Assembly: GCF_019797745.1 (NCBI RefSeq) | Contig: NZ_VOSI01000001.1 | Coordinates: forward strand, 556,928 to 620,927 | Direction: 5' to 3' | DNA from: Edaphocola aurantiacus | Lineage (GTDB): Bacteria > Bacteroidota > Bacteroidia > Chitinophagales > Chitinophagaceae | Length of the DNA: 64,000 nt | Part shown: positions 51,567-61,359 of the stretch, in pieces | Numbering within the stretch: position 1 is the first letter of the stretch | How the letters are laid out: the number at the start of each line of letters is the position of its first letter | Program-made: the position numbers and the translations under genes | The notes under the pieces: model-generated | What the model saw: the letters and a program-made list of their open reading frames with translations, nothing else | Database searches by the model: none | Told to the model about the DNA's origin: nothing

Positions 51567-52382
51567 ATGAGTACAGATATAAAAACAATATTCACCATCG
51601 CTGCCTGTGCGGCCATAAGCCTGTATAGTACGGGCTGTGCATCAGAAGGTAAGCAACAATCGCCATCTACCGGGCAAGAGCCCTCTTTTACCAAAGATTC
51701 CGTAGTGTATCAATCCGACAAACTGATCATTACCCGTATTGCACCGCAGACTTATGTGCACACTTCCTATCTTCAAACGAATGATTTTGGGAAAGTACCC
51801 TGCAACGGCATGGTCGTTGTGGACGGAACGGATGCAGCAATTTTTGATACTCCGGCCAATGACAGCAGTGCTGTTGAGCTGATCGATTACCTGAAAGCAC
51901 AGCATATAAAAACCACAGCGGTTGTCGCTACTCATTTTCACGGAGATTGCGTAGGAGGATTAAAAGTATTCCAGGATCAGCATATCCCGTCTTATGCAAC
52001 CGAGCAAACAATCAGTCTGCTGCAACAGCAACCGGACAATAAATTTCCTTTGCCCGATCATCCGTTTACCGGCACACTGGAATTGCCTGTAGGCAAAGAA
52101 AAAGTCAGCATAGCATATTACGGTCCAGGTCATACCAAAGATAATGTAGTGGCCTATTTCGCGAAAGATAAGGTACTCTTCGGCGGTTGCCTTATCAAAG
52201 AGATCGATGCTACCAAGGGTTTCCTGGGCGATGCCGATACGCTGGCCTGGTCTGGCACTGTACAAAAAGTAAAATCAGCCTACGCCGATGCACAGTTCAT
52301 CATTCCCGGTCACGGGCAATGGGGAGGCAAAGAATTACTGGATTATACAATGAAATTATTCGCCTTAAAAGCAGGTCAATAA
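51567..52382 (+). CDS. Subclass B1 metallo-beta-lactamase homologue, lipoprotein
   Basis: A 271-residue exported protein. The lipobox STGC gives lipidated Cys24. All subclass B1 zinc ligands are present: His123, His125 and Asp127 in ATHFHGDC, His189 in GPGHTKDN, Cys208 in GGCLIKE and His249 in PGHGQWGG. GGCLIKE followed by LGDAD and the GPGHTKDNVV block are specific to B1 enzymes such as BcII, NDM and CfiA rather than to glyoxalase II. Position 128 is Cys where many B1 enzymes have Arg, Ser or Lys. The mature protein would be on the periplasmic face of the envelope. Whether it acts on beta-lactams is not shown. It follows kptA directly and ends at a shared terminator. Confidence 0.9.
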   Translation: MSTDIKTIFTIAACAAISLYSTGCASEGKQQSPSTGQEPSFTKDSVVYQSDKLIITRIAPQTYVHTSYLQTNDFGKVPCNGMVVVDGTDAAIFDTPANDSSAVELIDYLKAQHIKTTAVVATHFHGDCVGGLKVFQDQHIPSYATEQTISLLQQQPDNKFPLPDHPFTGTLELPVGKEKVSIAYYGPGHTKDNVVAYFAKDKVLFGGCLIKEIDATKGFLGDADTLAWSGTVQKVKSAYADAQFIIPGHGQWGGKELLDYTMKLFALKAGQ

Positions 52383-52396
52383 TCTATCGGCTATCC

Positions 52397-52443
52397 TTAA
52401 TAAGAATCGGGCTGCATCTGAGATGCAGCCCGATTCTTATTAA
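52397..52443. terminator. Bidirectional terminator, 23-bp perfect stem
   Basis: A near-perfect 47-base palindrome starting TTAATAAGAATCGGGCTGCA, with one unpaired central base, between the convergent beta-lactamase homologue and RND pump genes. Confidence 0.88.
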
Positions 52444-52457
52444 GGTAATAAAACTAT

Positions 52458-55400
52458 TTATTCTGTTGTTGTTTCCGTACCATTAGCCAGTGCCTTACGG
52501 GCAGCGCGCTTATGGGTCAGTTTGGTAATCGCAACATAGAATACCGGTACAATAAAGATGGCCAGTGTTGTGGCTGCAATCATACCGCCAAATACGGTCC
52601 AGCCCATGGTATTGCGAGACTCTGAAGCCGCACCTGATGCCCTCATCAGCGGTACTACGCCAAGGATAAAGGCCATAGAGGTCATCACGATCGGGCGTAA
52701 ACGCAGGCGTACCGAATGCAATGTTGCCGCGACTACTTCCTGCCCTTTATCAACGCCTTCTTTGGCAAACTCTACAATCAGGATCGCATTCTTGGCCGAA
52801 AGCCCGATCAGGGTAATCATACCGATCTGTGCATAGATATTGTTCGTCAGACTAGGAATAAAGTACAGGGTCAGCATAGATCCGAATAAACCTACCGGAA
52901 CGGCAAATAATACGCTGAAAGGAATGCTCCAGCTCTCATACAGTGCTGCAAGGAACAGGAATACGAAGATGATCGATGCAGCGAAGATATAAATAGTACT
53001 ATCTCCGGCCTTGATCTCTTCAAGGCTCATCCCGGAGAATTCGTAGCTATAACCGGCTGGCAATACTTCTGCGGCTACCTCTTTTAAAGCCTCCAAGGCC
53101 TGTCCTGAGCTATACCCGTCTTTAGGAGTACCATTGATCTCTATAGAGCGGTTCATGTTAAAGTGCGGAATCACCGAAGGGTTCTCTACCAGTCTTGTAG
53201 TCACCATCGTTCCCAATGGAATCATATTCCCTTCATTATTCTTCACATAGAATTTATTCAGGTCGCTGGTATTGGTTCTGGAACTACTGTCCGCCATCAT
53301 TACCACGCGGAAGTTACGCCCGTAAATATTGAAGTCATTTACATACTGGCTACCCAGTAAACCCGACATAGAAGAATATACATCAGAGATACTCACACCC
53401 AATTTCTTCGCCATTTCACGATTCACATCTACTTTATAAGCCGGTGTTTTCGTATTGAAGAAGGTATAGGCATTTTCAATTTCCGGACGGCTGCGCAGCT
53501 TAGTCAGGAAGTCCTGTCCGATCTTCTCAAATGTCTTGATGTCATCAGAACCTGCCGTCTGCATCAGTTGTATGGTAAAACCATTGGCTTGTCCCAGACC
53601 TGGAATAGCCGGTGGTGCCACAACACGTACATTAGCTTCTTTAATATCCTGGGTTCGTTTGACGATCTCTTTCAGGATAGACTGGACATGCAGTTCTTTC
53701 CCTTTACGCTTATCCCATGGTTCGAGCAGGATGAACATCGTACCCACATTGGATTTCCCGGAACCATTCAGGATATTGAATCCCGGCAGACCGCCTACTA
53801 CGCGGATACCCGGAATAGTTTTCACACGACCAACCAGGTCCTGGAACATTGCGCGGCTGCGGGTTATAGATGAGCCTTCCGGCATTTCGTAAGAGACATA
53901 TAATTTACCCTCATCTTCCAGTGGTACGAATCCTGTCGGTTTCACCTTCATCAGTAAGGCCAGACCAAAGGTCAGTACCAGCATCAGCGTAACCACATAT
54001 GGTGTTTTCTTGATCCATTTGGATACGCCATTGGTATAGCGGTCAGACAGTTTCAGGAAGCGTGCATTGAACCAGTCAAAGAAGCGATTCATCAGGCTTC
54101 TGCGGCGCTCACCAATCGGTGTTGGTTTCAGCATGATAGAACACAGGGCCGGGGTCAGGGACAGGGCCACAAATGCGGATAACAATACTGATATGGCAAT
54201 AGTCAGGGCGAACTGCTGGTACATTTTACCAGAGATACCCGGAACGAAACTGATCGGAATGAATACTGCTGCGAGGATCAATGCAATGGCGATAACCGGA
54301 CCGGAAATCTCGCTCATGGCCTGACGCGTTGCATCCTTCGCATTCATCTTATCATGGTCTATCTTATGCTGTACCGCTTCGACGACCACAATGGCATCAT
54401 CCACCACAATACCGATTGCCAGTACGAAGGCAAACATGGTAAGGGTATTGACTGTAAAGCCAAGCGGGATAAAGACCAGGAAGGTACCGATGATAGATAC
54501 AGGGATCGCCAGTAATGGGATGAGGGTTGCTCTCCAGTTTTGCAGGAAAAGGAACACTACTAATACTACCAGCAACAGGGCTTCTACGAAGGTGTGCAAT
54601 ACCTCTTCAATAGAGGCTTTTACCACGGTAGCATTCTCCGTCATTACGGCGTAGTCCAGGTCTTTAGGGAAAGATTTTTTCAGCTCTTCCATTCTCGCCA
54701 GAATACGGTCATAGGTATCCAGGGCATTAGATCCCGGAGACTGATAGATCAGCATAAAGGCGGCCTGATTTTCGAGGCGATAACCACCACTGGAGTAATC
54801 AAAGCTACCCAGTTGTACCTTAGCCACATCTTTCAGGCGCACAAAACTACCATCTGCAGGATTGGCCCGCACAACGATATCTTCAAACTCAGAAACCGTA
54901 TTGAGTCGGCTATTGGTCAGTACAGAATATTCAAATGCCTGTGAGCCCGGTTGCGGGCTACCACCAATAGAACCGGCGGCAATCTGTAAGTTCTGTTCTG
55001 TAATCGCATTAGAGACATCTTTGGTCGTCAGGTTCAGCGCGGCAAGTTTCTCCGGCTGCAACCAGACCCTCATACTGAAGTCTGAACCACGTGCCATGAT
55101 ATCGCCCACCCCAGCAACACGGGAAAGGGCATCTTTTACGAATATGTTGGTATAGTTATTTATGAACTCCGGGTTATGCGTGTTTTTAGGCGAATACAAA
55201 GAGATCGCCATCAACATACTCGGATTTCTCTTTTTTACCGTAACACCAAGACGCTTGATCGCATCCGGTAATGCCGGCGTAGCTACACTGGCACGGTTTT
55301 GTACATCCAGCGTTGCAATATCAATATTAGTACCTACTTCAAAGTTTACTGTAATATTACTGCTACCGCTACCCGTACTGTTACTGGTCATGTAGGTCAT

Positions 55401-55625
55401 GCCAGGGGTACCATTGATCTGCGATTCAATGGCGGTAGTCGTTGTCTGTTCCACCGTCTCTGCATCCGCACCGGTAAAGTTTGCACTGATCGATACCGTA
55501 GGTGGTGTGATCTCCGGATATTGCGCGATCGGCAAGTTGAACAAAGCTATTAAACCGGTAAGTACGATCACGATAGATACCACAATCGCGGTGACCGGTC
55601 TTTTAATAAAAGTTTCTGCAATCAT
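52458..55625 (-). CDS. RND efflux pump inner-membrane transporter (HAE1, AcrB-like)
   Basis: 1055 residues, the full length of hydrophobe/amphiphile-efflux RND pumps. It starts MIAETFIKRPVTAIVVSI. The proton-relay Asp pair lies in GIVVDDAIVVVEAV of transmembrane helix 4. AcrB-like periplasmic porter segments (AQYPEITPPTVSISANFTGAD, read as QYPEITPPTV) and the GSSxxxN-type DLxxQGxT region are present, with twelve predicted transmembrane helices in the usual 1+5+1+5 layout. It is the third gene of the tolC-acrA-acrB type operon, 38 bases after the adaptor gene. Specificity is unknown. Confidence 0.96.
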   Translation of the reverse strand: MIAETFIKRPVTAIVVSIVIVLTGLIALFNLPIAQYPEITPPTVSISANFTGADAETVEQTTTTAIESQINGTPGMTYMTSNSTGSGSSNITVNFEVGTNIDIATLDVQNRASVATPALPDAIKRLGVTVKKRNPSMLMAISLYSPKNTHNPEFINNYTNIFVKDALSRVAGVGDIMARGSDFSMRVWLQPEKLAALNLTTKDVSNAITEQNLQIAAGSIGGSPQPGSQAFEYSVLTNSRLNTVSEFEDIVVRANPADGSFVRLKDVAKVQLGSFDYSSGGYRLENQAAFMLIYQSPGSNALDTYDRILARMEELKKSFPKDLDYAVMTENATVVKASIEEVLHTFVEALLLVVLVVFLFLQNWRATLIPLLAIPVSIIGTFLVFIPLGFTVNTLTMFAFVLAIGIVVDDAIVVVEAVQHKIDHDKMNAKDATRQAMSEISGPVIAIALILAAVFIPISFVPGISGKMYQQFALTIAISVLLSAFVALSLTPALCSIMLKPTPIGERRRSLMNRFFDWFNARFLKLSDRYTNGVSKWIKKTPYVVTLMLVLTFGLALLMKVKPTGFVPLEDEGKLYVSYEMPEGSSITRSRAMFQDLVGRVKTIPGIRVVGGLPGFNILNGSGKSNVGTMFILLEPWDKRKGKELHVQSILKEIVKRTQDIKEANVRVVAPPAIPGLGQANGFTIQLMQTAGSDDIKTFEKIGQDFLTKLRSRPEIENAYTFFNTKTPAYKVDVNREMAKKLGVSISDVYSSMSGLLGSQYVNDFNIYGRNFRVVMMADSSSRTNTSDLNKFYVKNNEGNMIPLGTMVTTRLVENPSVIPHFNMNRSIEINGTPKDGYSSGQALEALKEVAAEVLPAGYSYEFSGMSLEEIKAGDSTIYIFAASIIFVFLFLAALYESWSIPFSVLFAVPVGLFGSMLTLYFIPSLTNNIYAQIGMITLIGLSAKNAILIVEFAKEGVDKGQEVVAATLHSVRLRLRPIVMTSMAFILGVVPLMRASGAASESRNTMGWTVFGGMIAATTLAIFIVPVFYVAITKLTHKRAARKALANGTETTTE

Positions 55626-55663
55626 AAAAATGAAATATAGTAAAGTGTATCCGGTGGTGTGTT

Positions 55664-56764
55664 TTAGTATTTCACTTTAGCACCCTCTTTCAGTTTCTGC
55701 TGTCCTTCGATCACGATTTTGGTGCCTGGTGTCAGTCCTTCTTTGATAATAATCTTATCACCCAGCTGGCGGCCTGGTATAACATGCTTTTGAGTAGCGG
55801 TATTGCTATCGGTTACTGCATACACATAGAATTCACCCAATTGCTCTACCAGTGCTTTGTTAGGGATGATGAACTGCGGTTCCGGATGGTCATTTTTCAC
55901 CCGCATTACGGCAGTCATACCCGAGCGCAGTATCTTATCTTTATTATCAAATACGATACGCACTTTTACCGTTCCGGTGTTAGGATCTACCGCACGGTCA
56001 ATGATATCTATCTTTCCGAACACAGGGTATTCATCCGCTCCGAATACCAGTGTAAATATCTGGTCGGAAGTATTGCGTTTTCTTAATTGTTCAAAGCGGA
56101 ACACATCACCCTGGTTAATGTTGATGTCTACAGCCATAGGATTGTCTGTAGATACGGTATTCAATTGTGTCTGGCCCGCTACAACAGCTGCACCCACACG
56201 CACTTTAGAAATACCGATAGTTCCTGTAAATGGTGCTACAACAATACCGAAGTTTACATTCGCCTTCATACTGCTGATATTGGCCTGCGCTGCCTGCACC
56301 TGCTTACGGGCCGCTGCCAGTGCAGCATCCGCATAATCTACCTGCTGCTTGGCGATCGCATCCTGTTTATCCAGCTGATGGTAACGTGCCGCATCTTTTT
56401 CGACTTTTACCAGATTTGCTTTCTGCACTTCGTAATTAGCTACCGCATTATCATAATTGGCATTGTATACAGGTACATCAATACTGTATAATCGCTGTCC
56501 CTGCTGTACTACCTGTCCGTCCTGGAAATAGATACCGGTAACAGTGCCACTGGCCTGTGGCGTAAGAATCACTTCTTTCTGTGCGACCACAGTAGCCGGG
56601 TATTCATCATAATATACAGCCGGACTCTGTTCTACCAAAAGTGTAGCCACCGGTGCAGGCGCATTAGCTGCAGCCTTACCATCATCCTTTTTACCACCGC
56701 AGGACCATAATGCAGTGCTCATGGTAGCGGCAGCCAGCGTAGTAATATATATATTGGTCTTCAT
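55664..56764 (-). CDS. RND efflux periplasmic adaptor (membrane fusion protein)
   Basis: A 366-residue lipoprotein. The lipobox ALWSC puts the lipidated Cys at 22. Typical MFP segments: the N-terminal PATVVAQKEVILTPQASGTV, a helical hairpin (VKVEKDAARYHQL to QAAQANISSMKANV), the FGIVVAPFTGTIGISKVRVGAAV block, and the C-terminal ALVEQLGEFYVYAV and GLTPGTKIVIEGQQKLKEG. It links the inner-membrane pump to the TolC channel. It lies 21 bases after the tolC-like gene and 38 before the pump gene. Confidence 0.95.
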   Translation of the reverse strand: MKTNIYITTLAAATMSTALWSCGGKKDDGKAAANAPAPVATLLVEQSPAVYYDEYPATVVAQKEVILTPQASGTVTGIYFQDGQVVQQGQRLYSIDVPVYNANYDNAVANYEVQKANLVKVEKDAARYHQLDKQDAIAKQQVDYADAALAAARKQVQAAQANISSMKANVNFGIVVAPFTGTIGISKVRVGAAVVAGQTQLNTVSTDNPMAVDININQGDVFRFEQLRKRNTSDQIFTLVFGADEYPVFGKIDIIDRAVDPNTGTVKVRIVFDNKDKILRSGMTAVMRVKNDHPEPQFIIPNKALVEQLGEFYVYAVTDSNTATQKHVIPGRQLGDKIIIKEGLTPGTKIVIEGQQKLKEGAKVKY

Positions 56765-56785
56765 GTTTGAAATATTGCTTAAATA

Positions 56786-58111
56786 CTATTTGGTTTGAAT
56801 ATCGCCCAGGGCTTTTAATACATCAATTTTATCGATCAGGAGCTGGTATACCGCATTGGCATAATTCAGCTCTGCTTTTTGCAGATCAGTCTGTGCGACC
56901 ACTACTTCAAGATAGTTTTTGATCCCGGCTTTATACTGTGCATCCAGTACACGGTATACTTCCTGAGCCAGTCCCAGATTATCTTTCAGCATCTGGTAGG
57001 TATTCCAGTCTGATTTGTAAATGGATAATGCATTTTCGTATTCGGTATTGATCACATTGCGGCTGTTCTCTAGTGCCCAACCAGTCTTTTCATACTGAAA
57101 TTCTGCCTGCTTGATATTCTGACGGCGTTTACCACCCTGGAATATCGGGAAACCTACCTGTAATCCTGCAAAGGAGTTAGGATATCCCTGGTTGTACAAT
57201 TGTACCAGCTCATCGTTCAGGAAATTGACATTGTAGTTGGCAAACAAGGATACTGTAGGATATAAAGCCATTTTACGGTACTGTACATTGGCTTTATTCA
57301 GATTTTGTGTGATCTCTAATTGCTGATACTCTACACGTTTCTGTGGTGCCAGTTCTACAAGGGTATCGACCAGTGCTTCCTGCTCCAGGTTAATCTGTCC
57401 GGAAGTCAGTATCAGTGGCTCTTTGGAGGGATAACCCATCAGTTCTTTTAACCGGGCATACTTGGCATCCAGCAACACAACTGCATTGGCTCTCTGGGTC
57501 TTGGATGTATTCAGTGCAATGGTAGCACGGGAATAGTCGACCTTGTCTACAATACCCGCATCATACTGATCCCTGGCCACCTTCAGACTTAAAGTCAGGC
57601 GGTTAATATCCTCATCCAGCACTTTCATCTGGTACTCCGTTAGCAGTACATTATAAAAAGCCTTGCTGAGGCTGGATTGCAGATCGATCTTGCTTAATAC
57701 GATTTGTTGCTGTGCCTGTGTGCGCACATCATCTGCTGTACGGCTGGCCAATACGACATCACTGTTAAATACATTCTGGGTAAGTCCCAATTGTAATGCT
57801 GACTGGTTATAGCGTCCGATACGGACTACCCCTGCGGAGTTGGCCATGGTCTGCAACTGGAAGTTACGCTGGTAGTTAGCAGTGAGGCCTATCTGCGGAT
57901 ACCAGTCCGCCAGCTTGCCCTGTACCTGTGATTCTGTAATAGAAGCATCGAGAAAAGATTGCTTCAACACCGGGTTATGCTTCATAGCATAATCAATACA
58001 TTGATCCAGTGTAGCACTATCCGTAAATGGAGTAGCGGCTTGTTGTGCATGAGCTTGTACGGAAGTTACGCCACAAGCAAAACACAACAGCCTGAGATAA
58101 TACTTAAACAT
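56786..58111 (-). CDS. TolC-family outer-membrane channel protein
   Basis: About 441 residues. The signal peptide ends at VQAHAQ. The TolC/OprM fold is marked by two similar coiled-coil halves: LDQCIDYAMKHNPVLKQSFLD at the start, KIDLQSSLSKAFYNVLLTEYQ, GIVDKVDYSRATIALNTSK, and LDAQYKAGIKNYLEVVVAQTDLQKAELNYANAVYQLL-type end (GIKNYLEVVVAQTDLQ). The outer-membrane channel heads the efflux operon. The first in-frame codon is a TTG at 58114; the ATG at 58111 is chosen. A good promoter lies about 40 bases upstream. Confidence 0.94.
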   Translation of the reverse strand: MFKYYLRLLCFACGVTSVQAHAQQAATPFTDSATLDQCIDYAMKHNPVLKQSFLDASITESQVQGKLADWYPQIGLTANYQRNFQLQTMANSAGVVRIGRYNQSALQLGLTQNVFNSDVVLASRTADDVRTQAQQQIVLSKIDLQSSLSKAFYNVLLTEYQMKVLDEDINRLTLSLKVARDQYDAGIVDKVDYSRATIALNTSKTQRANAVVLLDAKYARLKELMGYPSKEPLILTSGQINLEQEALVDTLVELAPQKRVEYQQLEITQNLNKANVQYRKMALYPTVSLFANYNVNFLNDELVQLYNQGYPNSFAGLQVGFPIFQGGKRRQNIKQAEFQYEKTGWALENSRNVINTEYENALSIYKSDWNTYQMLKDNLGLAQEVYRVLDAQYKAGIKNYLEVVVAQTDLQKAELNYANAVYQLLIDKIDVLKALGDIQTK

Positions 58112-58152
58112 CAAAAATATAAATAGATTTTCTTGATAAATAGAAAGAGCGA

Positions 58153-58181
58153 CAAAGGTAGCCGTATCCGGTCTTTTACAA
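58153..58181 (-). promoter_or_regulatory. Promoter of the RND efflux operon (TTG-N18-TACCTTTG)
   Basis: On the minus strand TTG (58181-58179) and TACCTTTG (58160-58153) are spaced 18 bases apart. The leader to the ATG at 58111 is about 38 bases. Confidence 0.65.
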
Positions 58182-58406
58182 TAGCACTTTAACTTATCGC
58201 AAAATAAATAATATTGATATAGTCATGTGTTTTACATATAGTTATCAAATAATTAAGGATTAATTTTTTAAAATTATTAACATCTTTCACGCAATATGCC
58301 GGTATAAAGCCCTGACTTATTTTAAGTTTTTTTGATGGGTTTACAGCCTTCCCTTTTTTAGAATACATTTAGAAATGCCTGATCTCTATTTCAGCCAAAT
58401 TAGGTT

Positions 58407-58414
58407 TACCTTTG
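58407..58414 (+). promoter_or_regulatory. -7 box (TACCTTTG) for uvrA
   Basis: TACCTTTG matches TAnnTTTG, 23 bases before the ATG at 58437. Confidence 0.55.
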
Positions 58415-58436
58415 TTTTTCGTAGCATTAAATATTT

Positions 58437-61274
58437 ATGTCTGAACATATAGAAGTATTAGGAGCAAGGGTACATAACCTGAAGAATATTGATGTTTCCA
58501 TTCCTAAAAACAAATTGGTTGTTATTACCGGGTTGAGCGGCAGTGGTAAATCGTCACTGGCATTTGATACCATTTTTGCTGAAGGCCAGCGCCGGTATAT
58601 GGAAAGCTTTTCGGCTTATGCCCGCCAGTTTATGGGCGACCTCGAGCGACCTGATGTAGATAAGATTACAGGCTTGTCTCCCGTAATTTCCATCGAACAA
58701 AAAACAACGAACCGTAATCCGCGCTCTACTGTGGGCACGGTTACAGAAGTATACGATTTTATGCGCCTCCTGTATGCGCGTATAGGCACTGCTTACTCTT
58801 ATATGAGCGGCAAGGCCATGACCCGCTTTTCTGAAGAGGAGATATTGCAACATATATACGATAACCTTCCGGAAGAAAAGATCGTATTGCTCGCACCAAT
58901 TGTTCGTGGCCGTAAAGGGCATTACCGCGAACTGTTTGAGCAATTGCAAAAGCAGGGATACCTGAAAGTGCGTGTGGACGGTGTTATTGTAGACCTGAAG
59001 CCTAAAATGCAGGTTGACCGTTATAAGATCCATGACATTGAGCTGGTGGTAGATCGCCTGAAAGTAGATGCAGAAAGCCGTTCGCGCCTAAGCCAGAGCC
59101 TGCAGAAGGCCCTGCACCTGGGTAAAGGCCTGCTCTTTGTACAGCAGCATGAAACCAATAAAATACTGCAATACAGCAAACACCTGATGGATATTGAAAG
59201 TGGTATTTCTTACGAAGATCCTTCGCCGAATACCTTTTCCTTCAACTCTCCATATGGCGCATGCCCGTCCTGCAAGGGTCTGGGTACGGTACATACGATC
59301 GACCGTAGTACCATCACTCCTGATCCGGAGAAGAGCATTGCCGGCGGTGGTATTGCTCCTATGAAAGAGGCTCGTGAAGCACAGAGTTACCAGATCGCTG
59401 CGAAGTTTGCCAAAAAGAATAAAATTGATGTCAACAAGCCTGTAGGCCAGCTTACCGAACGGGAACTGAACCTGATGCTGTATGGCAATGAAGAAGGCAC
59501 CATTACTTATGTTCCGGAAGAAGGGGGCAATTACAGCTACCTGGAGACGGGAGAATATGAAGGTGTACTGAATATGATGATGCGCTGGTTTAATGAATCA
59601 CCTTCTGATTATGTGCGGGACTGGGCAGAGCAATTTATGCAACTGGATAAATGCCCTGAATGTAAAGGTCAGCGCTTAAAACAGGAGAGTCTTTCTTACC
59701 TGGTTCACGACCAGAATATTGCACAACTGGCCAACATGCCTTTAAGTGCATTACATGACTGGTTCTCTACAGTTGAGCCGCATCTGAACAATAAACAAAA
59801 CACTATTGCAAAGGATATCCTGAAGGAGATCAGAGATCGTGTGGGCTTCCTGATCGAGGTGGGCCTGCATTACCTCATCCTGAACCGTCCTACCAAAACC
59901 CTCAGTGGTGGCGAATCACAGCGTATTCGACTGGCTACACAGATCGGTTCTAAACTAATGGGCATTACCTATATCCTGGATGAGCCCTCTATCGGTCTGC
60001 ACCAGAGAGACAATCAGCAATTGATCACCGCCCTGCAAAATCTGCGGGACGGAGGCAATTCAGTCCTGGTTGTGGAGCATGATAAAGACATTATGCTGGC
60101 ATCTGATTACCTGTTTGATATAGGGCCCGCAGCGGGTATCCATGGCGGCCGCATTGTGGCGCAGGGTACACCACAGGAGGTATTACAATCGGGTAGCGTA
60201 ACAGCACAATACCTGAACCATAAGCGAGAGATTGCTGTACCTAAAGAAAGAAGGAAAGGCAATGGAAATAAACTGCAGCTCAAAGGAGCTACCGGTAATA
60301 ACCTGCAGAATGTAAGTGTGGACATTCCACTGGGTACACTTACTTGTGTAACGGGTGTATCAGGTAGCGGTAAATCAACCCTGATCAATGAAACGCTCTA
60401 CCCTATCCTGTCGCGCCATTGCTACCCGCAGAGCAAAATGCAGGCAATGCCGTACAAGTCTATCAGCGGACTGGAACATATAGATAAAGTAATTGAGATT
60501 GACCAGAGCCCTATTGGCCGTACACCACGCAGTAACCCGGCTACCTATTGCGGTTTCTTCAATGATATTCGCCAGTTATTTACAATGATCCCGGAAGCAA
60601 AGATCCGCGGTTATAATGCCGGAAGATTCAGTTTCAATGTGAAAGGCGGTCGTTGTGAAGAATGTCAGGGAGGTGGTATGCGGGTGATCGAAATGAATTT
60701 CCTGCCGGATGTATACGTGCCTTGCGAAAAGTGCCAGGGTAAGCGTTATAACCGTGAAACACTGGAGATCCGCTACAAAGGAAAATCGATCTACGATGTA
60801 CTGGAAATGACTGTTGAAGATGCGGTTGACTTTTTTGTAAATATGCCATCTCTGCACCGTAAGGTTAAAACCCTGCAGGATGTAGGTCTGGGCTATATTA
60901 CACTTGGACAAAGTGCCGTGACCTTGAGTGGCGGCGAAGCACAAAGGGTAAAACTGGCTACAGAATTATCTAAGAAAGATACCGGCAAAACAATTTATAT
61001 TCTTGATGAGCCCTCTACCGGTCTGCATTTCGAAGATATCAATCATTTACTGTCTGTGCTGAACAAGCTGGTAGATCGGGGCAATACGGTAGTAGTCATT
61101 GAGCACAATCTGGATATTGTAAAAGTTGCCGATTACATTATCGATATTGGTCCGGAAGGTGGTATCGGTGGCGGACAGGTTGTTGCCAAAGGCACACCAG
61201 AACAGATTGCCAAGAAAAAAGGCAGTCATACCGGGCATTTCCTGGCGATGGAACTGCAACACAATATGTTATAA
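58437..61274 (+). CDS. uvrA: Excinuclease ABC subunit A
   Basis: A 945-residue UvrA, the damage-sensing ABC ATPase dimer of excision repair. Two Walker A motifs are seen (ITGLSGSGKSSLAF and VTGVSGSGKSTLIN), with two ABC signatures (LSGGESQRI and LSGGEAQRV), and zinc-binding Cys motifs (CPSCKGLG, CPECKGQR, CEECQGGG, CEKCQGKR). The sequence starts MSEHIEVLGARVHNLKNI, typical for the family. UvrB and Mfd are coded on the other side of the window. mscL follows 85 bases downstream and may share its transcript, since no terminator hairpin was seen between them. Confidence 0.98.
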   Translation: MSEHIEVLGARVHNLKNIDVSIPKNKLVVITGLSGSGKSSLAFDTIFAEGQRRYMESFSAYARQFMGDLERPDVDKITGLSPVISIEQKTTNRNPRSTVGTVTEVYDFMRLLYARIGTAYSYMSGKAMTRFSEEEILQHIYDNLPEEKIVLLAPIVRGRKGHYRELFEQLQKQGYLKVRVDGVIVDLKPKMQVDRYKIHDIELVVDRLKVDAESRSRLSQSLQKALHLGKGLLFVQQHETNKILQYSKHLMDIESGISYEDPSPNTFSFNSPYGACPSCKGLGTVHTIDRSTITPDPEKSIAGGGIAPMKEAREAQSYQIAAKFAKKNKIDVNKPVGQLTERELNLMLYGNEEGTITYVPEEGGNYSYLETGEYEGVLNMMMRWFNESPSDYVRDWAEQFMQLDKCPECKGQRLKQESLSYLVHDQNIAQLANMPLSALHDWFSTVEPHLNNKQNTIAKDILKEIRDRVGFLIEVGLHYLILNRPTKTLSGGESQRIRLATQIGSKLMGITYILDEPSIGLHQRDNQQLITALQNLRDGGNSVLVVEHDKDIMLASDYLFDIGPAAGIHGGRIVAQGTPQEVLQSGSVTAQYLNHKREIAVPKERRKGNGNKLQLKGATGNNLQNVSVDIPLGTLTCVTGVSGSGKSTLINETLYPILSRHCYPQSKMQAMPYKSISGLEHIDKVIEIDQSPIGRTPRSNPATYCGFFNDIRQLFTMIPEAKIRGYNAGRFSFNVKGGRCEECQGGGMRVIEMNFLPDVYVPCEKCQGKRYNRETLEIRYKGKSIYDVLEMTVEDAVDFFVNMPSLHRKVKTLQDVGLGYITLGQSAVTLSGGEAQRVKLATELSKKDTGKTIYILDEPSTGLHFEDINHLLSVLNKLVDRGNTVVVIEHNLDIVKVADYIIDIGPEGGIGGGQVVAKGTPEQIAKKKGSHTGHFLAMELQHNML

Positions 61275-61359
61275 CCCTGTTAACAATTAAATATCTGTTG
61301 GGTAATTAGGCCCGAATAATTTTATTTGTCGGATCATTCACTCGAAAAAAACAAAAATT

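Larger units (their letters stand above)
58112..58436. other. Divergent promoter region between efflux operon and uvrA
   Basis: 325 bases, AT-rich, with no gene. It carries the tolC-like gene promoter at 58153-58181 and a uvrA -7 box at 58407-58414. No regulator binding site could be recognised. Confidence 0.6.

Noticed and set aside
51567-52382. Glyoxalase II or another generic MBL-fold hydrolase
   Set aside because: The Cys208 ligand in GGCLIK and the absence of the extra Asp/His ligands of glyoxalase II point to subclass B1.
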